Below, piece after piece: positions 6,989 through 12,917 of a stretch of 14,309 nucleotides of DNA (position 1 is its first letter; the number at the start of each line of letters is the position of its first letter). Where the stretch lies: contig JAMCTM010000031.1 of assembly GCA_023379465.1 (NCBI GenBank), positions 1 through 14,309 on the forward strand. The letters run 5' to 3'. A program made the translations under genes and the position numbers. This stretch comes from Patescibacteria group bacterium (GTDB lineage Bacteria > Patescibacteria > Microgenomatia > Levybacterales > UBA12049). The notes beneath the pieces are model-generated. The model did not search any database. It was not told the origin of the DNA and was given only the letters and a program-made list of their open reading frames with translations.

Positions 6989-7152
6989 TAATTTCATTTG
7001 AAGATTTTGAACGTAAAAAGTTTGAATGTGTTCCATCCGGGGCTGCTAAGAATAGTCTAGAGCGTATTGACGGCCTTAATTATGGCGTGACTGACAACAG
7101 GAACTTTGAAGAGTATTTGATCGGTGGTGCTATTCCCCACTCAACTCCTTGA
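6985..7152 (+). pseudogene. Start-less gene relic sharing a segment with 12812-12843
   Basis: A 55-codon open stretch runs from just after a TGA at 6982 to a TGA at 7150, reading ISFEDFERKKFECVPSGAA, then NSLERIDGLNYGVTDN and EEYLIGGAIPHSTP. It has no ATG, GTG or TTG near its 5' end, so it looks like a C-terminal fragment. The stretch at 7018-7049 is 29/32 identical to 12812-12843, where the same frame reads NKFECVPSRAAN. The translated residues are protein-like, but I do not recognise the family. Its stop codon overlaps the -35 box of the ars promoter. Confidence 0.4.
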
Positions 7153-7177
7153 CAATCTTAAAAATACTTCCTACAAT
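7149..7177 (+). promoter_or_regulatory. Sigma-70-type promoter of the ars operon
   Basis: Consensus TTGACA (7149-7154), an exact 17-nt spacer, then TACAAT (7172-7177). It is the strongest promoter in the window. Predicted transcription start is near 7184, inside the operator palindrome and about 12 nt before the arsR ATG at 7197. Confidence 0.85.
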
Positions 7178-7196
7178 ATGAATGTATATTCATATT
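7175..7196. promoter_or_regulatory. ArsR operator palindrome
   Basis: AATATGAAT, GTAT, ATTCATATT is an inverted repeat with perfect 9-bp arms. It overlaps the end of the -10 box and the predicted transcription start, and abuts the arsR ATG. ATATGAAT/ATTCATAT half-sites are typical of ArsR/SmtB operators. Bound repressor would block RNA polymerase, giving autoregulation released by metalloid. Confidence 0.82.
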
Positions 7197-7550
7197 ATGT
7201 CGACAGAAACTAAAAAACTCCAGAAAATATTAAGTCTTATCGCCAATGACAATAAGCTAAAAATTGTCCTTCACCTGGCAAAAGGCGAAGCCTGTGTCTG
7301 CGATATGGGGGAAAAATTAGGAATTGAACAATCGCTGGTTTCTCATCATCTTAATTCCTTAAAAGAAGCCAGACTGGTTAAGGATCGAAAAATCGGTGCA
7401 TGGGTGCACTACTCTCTTAATAAGCAGGAGATGGAAAATTTTTTTCAACTAATTAGCAAACATCTCGGACCGAACAATATTTCCGGCAAAATGTGTTCGG
7501 TTCATGAGGCGTGTAAATGTCTGACGGAAGGAGTCGCGTATGCAACCTAA
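7197..7550 (+). CDS. arsR: ArsR family arsenic-responsive repressor
   Basis: 117 residues from the ATG at 7197. The upstream in-frame ATG at 7182 is rejected because transcription probably starts near 7184. It is a winged-helix DNA-binding protein that releases the operator at 7175-7196 when As(III) or Sb(III) binds. The sequence shows the alpha-3 metal site as ACVCDM (Cys33, Cys35, Asp36), the recognition helix QSLVSHHLNSLKEA, and the wing GAWVHYSLN. The third Cys of the classic CVCDLC site is absent. A C-terminal cluster (Cys100, Cys106, Cys108) may supply ligands instead, as in some ArsR proteins with C-terminal sites. The 3' end overlaps arsD by 11 bp. Confidence 0.93.
   Translation: MSTETKKLQKILSLIANDNKLKIVLHLAKGEACVCDMGEKLGIEQSLVSHHLNSLKEARLVKDRKIGAWVHYSLNKQEMENFFQLISKHLGPNNISGKMCSVHEACKCLTEGVAYAT
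7526..7533 (+). promoter_or_regulatory. Ribosome-binding site of arsD
   Basis: GGAAGGAG lies 6 nt before the arsD ATG and within the end of arsR. It is one of very few good Shine-Dalgarno sequences in the window, fitting an internal operon gene. Most first genes here appear leaderless. Confidence 0.7.
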
Positions 7551-7848
7551 ATTTATTATTTATGACCCGCCGATGTGTTGCTCAACCGGTGTCTGCGGAC
7601 CCAACCCTGATCAATCCCTGATAAAACTGCAGGATACTCTGGCAGCCCTTAAAAAGTCCGGTTATGAGGTGGAAAGGTATCTTATCACCCAATCCCCGGA
7701 GAAATTCAAAGAAAATCCGGAAGTAATAAAACTAATTCAGGAACAACAATTAAAAGTCCTGCCAATTACTACCATGGACGGGGTAATTGTGAAGACCGGC
7801 GGTTATCCGGCATTGGAAGAATTTAAAAAGTTTGCTGAGAGCAAATAA
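7540..7848 (+). CDS. arsD: ArsD arsenic metallochaperone
   Basis: 102 residues, close to the usual ArsD core length. ArsD binds As(III)/Sb(III) and hands it to ArsA, stimulating its ATPase at low metalloid. The diagnostic N-terminus is DPPMCCSTGVCG with Cys13, Cys14 and Cys19, equivalent to the conserved Cys12/13/18 of the well-studied E. coli plasmid protein. A thioredoxin-like fold follows (ALKKSGYEVERYLITQSPEKF, then LPITTMDGVIVKTGGYP). The extra C-terminal vicinal Cys pairs of some ArsD proteins are absent, and those are dispensable for chaperone function. It overlaps arsR by 11 bp, and arsA begins 33 bp later. Confidence 0.95.
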   Translation: MQPKFIIYDPPMCCSTGVCGPNPDQSLIKLQDTLAALKKSGYEVERYLITQSPEKFKENPEVIKLIQEQQLKVLPITTMDGVIVKTGGYPALEEFKKFAESK

Positions 7849-7881
7849 ACAGAGTTTGTTTCTCGCTTAGCTCGAAATAAT

Positions 7882-9726
7882 ATGCGGACTAAATTTTATT
7901 TTTATTCAGGCAAGGGCGGGGTTGGCAAAACTACCATGGCCGCCGCCAGTGCTATTCATTTTGCCGCTTCAGGGAAGAAAACACTCATAATTACCACCGA
8001 TCCCGCTTCAAATTTGGCCGATGTCTTTGAACAGCCGATTGGTCACAAAGTCACCTCAATTAAAGGAATACCAAACCTTTACGCGATGGAGCTTGATCCG
8101 GATATTGCCACGGCGGAATACAAGGAAAGAACTCTGGCTCCCCTACGGGGGCTTATCCCCGTTGAAAGTTTTGCCGTTCTTGAAGAGCAACTTAATTCCC
8201 CCTGCACCGCGGAAATGGCCGCTTTTGACCGTTTCACTGATTTCTTAGGGGAATCGGAATATGAAGTTGTCATCTTTGATACGGCACCGACGGGTCACAC
8301 TCTCCGACTTTTAGAATTGCCGGTTGAATGGAGTGGCGTGATTGAAAAAGCTGCCAATGATGGCAGTGGCGGCCAAACCTGTATCGGTCCGGCAGCCGCC
8401 CTTGCCGAGTCCAAGGCGAAATTCGACAGGGCAATCAACGCTATGCGGGATCCCAGGCAAACTGTTTTTGTTTTTGTCCTAAGACCGGAAGTAACCCCCA
8501 TATACGAAGCCAAAAGATCAATCGCTGAACTCTTAAAATTAAAGATCACTTCACAGGAGCTTATCGTCAACAGCATTTACCCTAAAAGTGCCTGTGACAA
8601 TCCCTTTATGCTCCGACGTTTTGCTAAGCAACAGGAGTTTTTGCAAAACATCAAAGATGCTTTTTCCATTCCGATTACCCTAATGGAACTTGAGCCGGGG
8701 GAAATAAAAGGCGGAAAACTCCTAACAATCATCGGAAAAAAACTTTATGAAAAACCGATTATGCTTGCCGACTACACACCGGAAAAGATTGAAATAAAAG
8801 GAGACGGAATCACCAATAAATTTCCTAAGACCGGTAAAAATATCGTCAGCCTTCTGACCCCGAAAAACGGCAACAGACGAACGATATTTTTCGCCGGGAA
8901 AGGTGGTGTCGGCAAAACGTCAGTATCAGCCGCTACCGCTATTTGGGTCGCTAATCAGGGCTATAAAACTCTGCTTTTAACCACCGATCCGGCTTCCCAC
9001 CTGGGTCAGATCTTTGAAACAGAAGTAACCGATAAACCCACTCCAATTAAAGATCAACCAAACCTTTTTGTTACCAGGATTGATGCCCAAAAAGCCACCC
9101 GGGAATATAAGGAAAAAATTCTCGCTGAAGCCCGCCGGAAGTTTGATCAAAACCGGGTGATGGCCATTGAAGAAGAGCTAAACTCCCCCTGCACGGAAGA
9201 GATGGCGACTTTTGAAAAGTTTATTGAGTTTGCCACACTAAAAGATTTTCAGGTGGTCGTTTTTGACACCGCCCCCACCGGCCACACTCTCCGCCTGTTG
9301 GAATTACCGGTTGACTGGAATAAGCAGCTGGAAATCAAAACCTTTACCTCGACTGGGGAAACCGAGGTGGACAAAATCACTAAATCCCGCTTCAAAGAGG
9401 TTATCGACATGATGCAGGACATTGAAAAAACGACTTTCAGTTTTGTCATGTATCCCGAGTCCACGCCGATTGAGGAAGCCAGCCGGGCAATGAAGGAACT
9501 TCTGACCATCGGCGTCCCAACGGGACTGGTGGTAGCTAACTTTATTCTGCCGGATTCGATTGTTACCAATGACTACCTTAAGAAGCGTAAGGCGATGCAG
9601 GACAAATACCTTAAAGAGATGGATACCCGCTTTACCGCTCCCATTGTAAAGCTGTCTCTTCTGCCTGATGATTTAATTGGCAAAGATAAATTAGAAGAAG
9701 CCGGTTATTTACTTTATGGAAAATAA
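7882..9726 (+). CDS. arsA: ArsA arsenite/antimonite-stimulated ATPase (double-domain)
   Basis: 614 residues in two homologous halves, as in full-length bacterial ArsA. Each half has a deviant Walker A (GKGGVGKTT at 10-18; GKGGVGKTS at 339-347) and a DTAPTGHTLRLLELP signature (133-147 and 462-476). All three metalloid-site cysteines have counterparts: Cys108 (NSPCTAEM), Cys167 (GQTCIGPA) and Cys437 (NSPCTEEM). The enzyme should therefore be active and metalloid-regulated. ArsA normally energises an ArsB or Acr3 efflux pump at the membrane, but neither is in the window. It starts 33 bp after arsD without a clear Shine-Dalgarno. Base composition is more GC-rich than the flanking genes, suggesting transfer with the operon. 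Confidence 0.97.
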   Translation: MRTKFYFYSGKGGVGKTTMAAASAIHFAASGKKTLIITTDPASNLADVFEQPIGHKVTSIKGIPNLYAMELDPDIATAEYKERTLAPLRGLIPVESFAVLEEQLNSPCTAEMAAFDRFTDFLGESEYEVVIFDTAPTGHTLRLLELPVEWSGVIEKAANDGSGGQTCIGPAAALAESKAKFDRAINAMRDPRQTVFVFVLRPEVTPIYEAKRSIAELLKLKITSQELIVNSIYPKSACDNPFMLRRFAKQQEFLQNIKDAFSIPITLMELEPGEIKGGKLLTIIGKKLYEKPIMLADYTPEKIEIKGDGITNKFPKTGKNIVSLLTPKNGNRRTIFFAGKGGVGKTSVSAATAIWVANQGYKTLLLTTDPASHLGQIFETEVTDKPTPIKDQPNLFVTRIDAQKATREYKEKILAEARRKFDQNRVMAIEEELNSPCTEEMATFEKFIEFATLKDFQVVVFDTAPTGHTLRLLELPVDWNKQLEIKTFTSTGETEVDKITKSRFKEVIDMMQDIEKTTFSFVMYPESTPIEEASRAMKELLTIGVPTGLVVANFILPDSIVTNDYLKKRKAMQDKYLKEMDTRFTAPIVKLSLLPDDLIGKDKLEEAGYLLYGK

Positions 9727-9727
9727 T

Positions 9728-10087
9728 ATGAACGATTTTAATCAAAAGGTTAATGATTTTACTACCCTTATTCTGGAAACCCCCGAGTTTGCAGAACTCA
9801 AAGCAGCCACAGAAGAATTAAAAAAAGATCCAAAGGCGACAAAACTAATAGACGACGTTCAAGCTAAAAAAGAAACAGTTATGACTTTACAGCAAACTGG
9901 ATTACCAGTTTCCAAAAACCAGGAGCTTGATTTACAAGATGCTTTTGCCAACATGCGTTCCAACCCTACCTGTATGCGGCTTATTAAAGCCCAAAACGCT
10001 GCTATCCAAATAGCTAGAAAAGTATGCAATCGGTTGACAGTGGCAACGGGAATACCCTTCTCCAGGGGCGGCGGTTGTTGCGGATAA
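9728..10087 (+). CDS. YlbF-family protein with C-terminal GGGCCG
   Basis: 119 residues from the ATG at 9728, 1 nt after the arsA stop. An in-frame ATG at 9716 would overlap arsA by 11 bp. The helical body (FTTLILETPEFAELKAATEE, DPKATKLIDDVQAKKETV, then CMRLIKAQNAA) matches the YlbF/YmcA (Com_YlbF) pattern. Cysteines are at 82, 100, 117 and 118, the last two in the terminal RGGGCCG. YlbF-type proteins act in RNA maturation and development complexes in Firmicutes, where the YaaT-YlbF-YmcA complex is reported to carry Fe-S clusters. A vicinal Cys pair would suit a soft metal or metalloid. Its place between arsA and a Cys-bearing membrane protein suggests an arsenic-linked role, which is inference. 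Confidence 0.75.
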   Translation: MNDFNQKVNDFTTLILETPEFAELKAATEELKKDPKATKLIDDVQAKKETVMTLQQTGLPVSKNQELDLQDAFANMRSNPTCMRLIKAQNAAIQIARKVCNRLTVATGIPFSRGGGCCG

Positions 10088-10091
10088 TTTT

Positions 10092-10574
10092 ATGCACAAA
10101 TTTTATAAACTCCAATCGTTAGTTCTGCTCGCCGGGACAATTTTTGTCTGGTTCACGGTTTATACTGATTTCAGTCGATTTTATAAATTCTATGGCTCTT
10201 TAACCCGTATACAAAATTGCGTTATCCCCAACCCCATAACTACGCCATGTTTTTATGGTGCCTTTGCTTTCTTAATTGCTTTTATTTGGTCACTGTTTAT
10301 CCTCAAAAAGAAAGTTGAAGAAAGATTGCCCCAGGAAATTAAACTAAGAATCCTTTTGATCGCTTCTACAATTTTCGCTTGGAGCAACTTTTTCTTGGGA
10401 ATCAATCAATATTATTCTGCTATAAGCGGCCCAAAAGTTTCTTGTTCCGGAGTACCGACAAATAACCCCATTCTCACTGCTTGTTTTTTTGGTTCGATTA
10501 TATTTTTGATAGCTCTTGCCGTTTCAATAACTATTATCCGTAGCAATAGGCATTCTGCTGATAGTAGTTGCTAA
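10092..10574 (+). CDS. Four-helix membrane protein with duplicated Cys-bearing halves
   Basis: 160 residues with hydrophobic helices at about 9-24, 54-72, 86-104 and 131-150. The protein is an internal duplication: residues 6-72 and 83-150 align. Each half has a helix, a loop with a first Cys, then P-x-T-x-C-F-[YF]-G leading into the second helix. The pairs are Cys43/Cys53 (CVIPNPITTPCFYG) and Cys118/Cys131. Cys160 is the last residue. Both pairs should face the same side at the membrane surface. I do not recognise a family, and it is not ArsB or Acr3. It follows the YlbF gene after 4 bp at the operon end, where a pump gene is often found. The stop codon lies in repeat R1. Confidence 0.7.
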   Translation: MHKFYKLQSLVLLAGTIFVWFTVYTDFSRFYKFYGSLTRIQNCVIPNPITTPCFYGAFAFLIAFIWSLFILKKKVEERLPQEIKLRILLIASTIFAWSNFFLGINQYYSAISGPKVSCSGVPTNNPILTACFFGSIIFLIALAVSITIIRSNRHSADSSC

Positions 10575-10654
10575 CGTAGTTCACTAGGGACTGCCATTTT
10601 TCTAGGCACGATTTTAATATCAAACTACATTAGGCCCGCAAAAGGAATCGAACT
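10571..10654. repeat. 84-bp repeat R1 with 63-nt imperfect hairpin
   Basis: About 69 of 84 positions match R2 at 11850-11933, in direct orientation and without gaps. Outer arms CTAACGTAGTT (10571-10581) and AACTACATTAG (10623-10633) pair except at one position. An inner TGCC/GGCA stem encloses a short loop, and CTAGGCACGATTTT is identical in both copies. The repeat contains the stop codon of the upstream membrane-protein gene and the last codons (FAGLM plus stop) of the convergent aminotransferase. It could serve as a bidirectional terminator. Confidence 0.8.
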
Positions 10655-11803
10655 AATAAAACTTTTTTCCAGAATATCTAGCCCTCTATTTAAGTTTCTA
10701 TTGCTAATTATCGCTGGTGGAAAAATATCAATTACTCTTTCGTTAAGAGCCTCAATAACTAGCCCGTTTTCCAAACATTTATCAGCTATTTTCTTGGCCA
10801 ATCCGTCTCGTTCAAACTCTATGAATGTTGCTAAACCTTTGCTGCGAATAGTACTCCCACTGGGTAAGTTCATACTTAAAAGTCTTTTATTAATAATTAA
10901 ATTTAGTGAATTTACTTTTCCCAAAATACTTTGTTTGTTTTTTAAAAAGTATTTTAGATATGCTAGCGTGATATCCACGTTAAGTGGTTGCCATGCAAAT
11001 GTTGAATAATAGCTAAATTCAAATTCCATCGTTTTCGCCAGTTTTTGATTCATAAGAGTTGCTCCTAAAACGGCATTCCCACCCGTTAATCCCTTTCCCA
11101 AACAAACAATATCTGGGAACAAATCAAAGTATTCTGAAGCAAACATTTTACCCGTTCGACCAAACCCTGTAGCTACCTCATCAATGATAAAAACAGTGCC
11201 ATATTTTTTACAGGATTCCTGAACTAATTGAAAATATTCTTTGCTTGGCTCAACTAGTCCGTTATTAAATATAAACGGTTCGGAAATGTAAGCAGCAATA
11301 TCTCCCTTATTTATTCTATTAGCTACTTTTTGTCCAATTTTTCTATCTAGCTGCCCTTTAACCTTTTCGCAGGGCCACAAATGCGGAAATAAATCTTTGT
11401 AATGGGAAAACCCTACACTTAAAGCGGCTAATGAGTGACCATGATATCCTTCTGGAGAAATAAATTTCGATCTCTTAGTATGAAGGATTGCCGCTTGGAG
11501 AGCAATTTCGACAGCTTCGGTACCACCTGTTGCCCGAAAGACCTTTCCCATTTTTCCCGGCGCAATAGAAATCAGTAACTTAGCCAATTCTTCCCATGGT
11601 TCGTAAGAGAAGTTTGGATCAACGTAGGTCGGGCCAAGAAAGTTTTTTCTGGCACTTTGTACTTCCGGGAGACTCCAACCTAAGATACCGCACCAGTTAG
11701 TAGAGAAATCAATATATTTCTTGCCAGAAACGTCGAACAAGTTCTCCCCCTTGGCAGATTTAACATTAATTCTTCTTGCCGGAACATCTCGACCTAAATA
11801 CAT
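10625..11803 (-). CDS. Class III PLP-dependent aminotransferase
   Basis: 392 residues. The class III (subgroup II) fold is clear: ATGGTEAVEIALQAA at 91-105 binds PLP phosphate, EGYHGHS at 118-124 stacks on the ring, IIDEVATGFGRTG has Asp208, and CLGKGLTGG has the Schiff-base Lys237. STFAWQPLNVD occupies the position of the usual STFGGNPL. Substrate is not decidable; relatives include acetylornithine, 4-aminobutyrate, diaminobutyrate and glutamate-1-semialdehyde enzymes. The last residues (about IPFAGLM) are encoded by repeat R1, so the ancestral C-terminus probably ended near LDILEKSF. Repeat R2 lies 46 bp upstream of its start. It is separated from the Nudix gene by that repeat, so an operon is uncertain. 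Confidence 0.88.
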   Translation of the reverse strand: MYLGRDVPARRINVKSAKGENLFDVSGKKYIDFSTNWCGILGWSLPEVQSARKNFLGPTYVDPNFSYEPWEELAKLLISIAPGKMGKVFRATGGTEAVEIALQAAILHTKRSKFISPEGYHGHSLAALSVGFSHYKDLFPHLWPCEKVKGQLDRKIGQKVANRINKGDIAAYISEPFIFNNGLVEPSKEYFQLVQESCKKYGTVFIIDEVATGFGRTGKMFASEYFDLFPDIVCLGKGLTGGNAVLGATLMNQKLAKTMEFEFSYYSTFAWQPLNVDITLAYLKYFLKNKQSILGKVNSLNLIINKRLLSMNLPSGSTIRSKGLATFIEFERDGLAKKIADKCLENGLVIEALNERVIDIFPPAIISNRNLNRGLDILEKSFISSIPFAGLM

Positions 11804-11849
11804 AAATCACAATAAGGCCTATTCTATCATTTACCTTGGTAACAAGTTG

Positions 11850-11933
11850 CTGACATAGTTTATTAGGGTCTGCCAATTTTCTAGGCACGATTTTCGTAAC
11901 AAACAACGTCAGACCCGCAAGAGGAATCGGACT
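11850..11933. repeat. 84-bp repeat R2 with 63-nt imperfect hairpin
   Basis: Direct copy of R1. Outer arms CTGACATAGTTT (11850-11861) and AAACAACGTCAG (11901-11912) pair at 10 of 12 positions. Compared with R1, the arm base changes from A to G while its partner changes from T to C, a compensatory pair that preserves the stem. The inner TGCC/GGCA stem is kept. It ends 1 bp from the stop codon of the Nudix gene. Confidence 0.8.
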
Positions 11934-11934
11934 T

Positions 11935-12648
11935 CTAAAAATTTTTACCAGTTCTGGAGATTTCGTCAATGAAACTTAAATTACCTTTAAAGGCTTTAAC
12001 GATATTGATTTCTCTCATGAAAGCTTCCTTTGTCTGAAACGGTTTCGTGATGTAATTTTCTACTTCTGCTGCCTTAACCCACTCGTATTTACCTTCCTCA
12101 CTTTCTACTAATTTACCTTCTGGATTTCTGAAAACGCATAACGCCAATAATAAATCGTCAAGTAATTCGCTCGTGGCTTCGTCAAGCGTGCAGTAGTGTA
12201 AAATTGCCACCACTTCCGGCTCACCGTTTAATCCTGTTTCTTCAAATAACTCTCTTTTCGCTGCGTCACCAAATCTTTCACCTAATTCCACTTTCCCTGC
12301 GGGAAAACCCTGACAACCATAAAATGGGTGTTTTAATCTAGTGTAAAGTAAAAACTTGGCGCCTTCCTTTTCTTCTTTTACACAGCACACTGCTACCCCA
12401 ATTTTTGCTTGCTGGCGAATAGTTGCTTCCCCCAAATCCATACGTGCAGCAAATTTTTTCCCTTGTGTTGTTAAATAATATTTTCCGTCGTTTTTTTGAA
12501 TACGACCTAATTTAATAAGCTGGTCCAAATGAAACTGAAACTGGTTATTACCCATATCTTTATCTGGCTTAAGCTTGGTATAAGAGAGAGGCTGTTCGAA
12601 GGCAAGTTTCTTAATTATCTCAAGTTGGGTCTTATGTATATTCTCCAT
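11935..12648 (-). CDS. Nudix hydrolase with N-terminal winged-helix domain
   Basis: 237 residues. Residues 1-70 form a winged helix (TQLEIIKKLAFEQPLSYTKL, FQFHLDQLIKLGRI, then a YYLTTQGKKFA wing). The Nudix domain starts near 80, with a perfect GX5EX7REUXEEXGU box at 118-140 (GKVELGE, then KRELFEETGL), preceded by GFPAG. It should cleave a nucleoside diphosphate linked to another moiety using Mg2+ or Mn2+. The exact substrate is unknown. The fused winged helix suggests a sensor-regulator or simply a small nucleic-acid-binding accessory. TATAAT sits 8 nt before the ATG, so the transcript is nearly leaderless. Repeat R2 begins immediately after the stop. Confidence 0.92.
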   Translation of the reverse strand: MENIHKTQLEIIKKLAFEQPLSYTKLKPDKDMGNNQFQFHLDQLIKLGRIQKNDGKYYLTTQGKKFAARMDLGEATIRQQAKIGVAVCCVKEEKEGAKFLLYTRLKHPFYGCQGFPAGKVELGERFGDAAKRELFEETGLNGEPEVVAILHYCTLDEATSELLDDLLLALCVFRNPEGKLVESEEGKYEWVKAAEVENYITKPFQTKEAFMREINIVKAFKGNLSFIDEISRTGKNF

Positions 12649-12656
12649 ATAAAGGG

Positions 12657-12662
12657 ATTATA
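12657..12662 (-). promoter_or_regulatory. -10 box for the Nudix gene
   Basis: TATAAT on the minus strand is followed by CCCTTTAT and the ATG at 12648, giving a leader of 2 nt or less. No clear -35 is visible. Confidence 0.5.
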
Positions 12663-12685
12663 CCTTGCTAGCAGCTCATTTCTAG

Positions 12686-12865
12686 TCTAGCCTTATTGAC
12701 TACGCAGAAGATACTAGAACCGCCCTGCATTTTCTTGGTAGTAGTTACTACTACAGTTCACTGGGATCTACTTGTGCAAGCATTACACAACTATAAACTT
12801 TTGAGCACAATAAGTTCGAATGTGTTCCATCCAGGGCTGCCAATTTTCACTTTCAGAGTATTTAG
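12686..12865 (+). pseudogene. Decayed coding sequence left of the IS
   Basis: One plus-strand frame reads a protein-like stretch (LIDYAEDTRTALHFLGSSYY), hits TAA at 12794, then continues with FEHNKFECVPSRAAN to TAG at 12863. The NKFECVPSRAA part is shared at 29/32 nt with the relic at 7018-7049. No start codon or intact frame is present. The stretch 12833-12848 also matches the AGGG(T)CTGCCAATTTTC segment of repeat R2, so this DNA looks like a patchwork of old repeats and gene debris. It contains a 17-bp palindrome at 12738-12754. A second frame, from ATG 12820, stays open into the IS border. Confidence 0.35.
12738..12754. repeat. Short perfect palindrome
   Basis: GTAGTAGT and ACTACTAC are perfect 8-bp arms around a single T. 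The absence of a usable loop argues for a protein-binding site rather than a hairpin, but no intact adjacent promoter or gene was found. It may be a low-complexity coincidence. Confidence 0.4.
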
Positions 12866-12884
12866 CTACTATGTTGAATGGTAC

Positions 12885-12910
12885 TGTCAAGTACCCCTTT
12901 TGTTGCACAC
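12885..12910. repeat. IS left terminal inverted repeat
   Basis: Over the 23 positions aligned from CA-GTACCCC to GCACAC, 18 match the right end. A 1-nt gap is needed to align the outer TG. Confidence 0.75.
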
Positions 12911-12917
12911 TCTTTCT

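Noticed and set aside
7182..7196. arsR start at the upstream ATG 7182
   Set aside because: It lies within the operator and at or before the predicted transcription start; the ATG at 7197 fits the promoter and the family's usual N-terminus.
8021..9569. Open frames opposite or shifted within arsA
   Set aside because: They are shadows of a well-supported ATPase gene, with Ser/Arg-rich composition typical of out-of-frame translation.
10092..10574. Small ArsB/Acr3 or ArsP permease
   Set aside because: Only four helices, 160 residues, and none of the recognised permease motifs. Its duplicated Cys design does not match those families.
10638..10654. tRNA 3' end (T-loop like GTTCGATTC on the minus strand)
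   Set aside because: The flanks do not form a T-stem, no acceptor or anticodon arms exist, and R2 has changed the loop to TCCGATT.
10571..11933. R1 and R2 as integron attC sites
   Set aside because: The layout (repeat after each gene, 63-nt palindrome, covarying arms) fits, and R1 begins CTAAC. But R2 has CTGAC/GTCAG, lacking the invariant AAC/GTT core, and no integron integrase is in the window. Kept as a structured repeat only.
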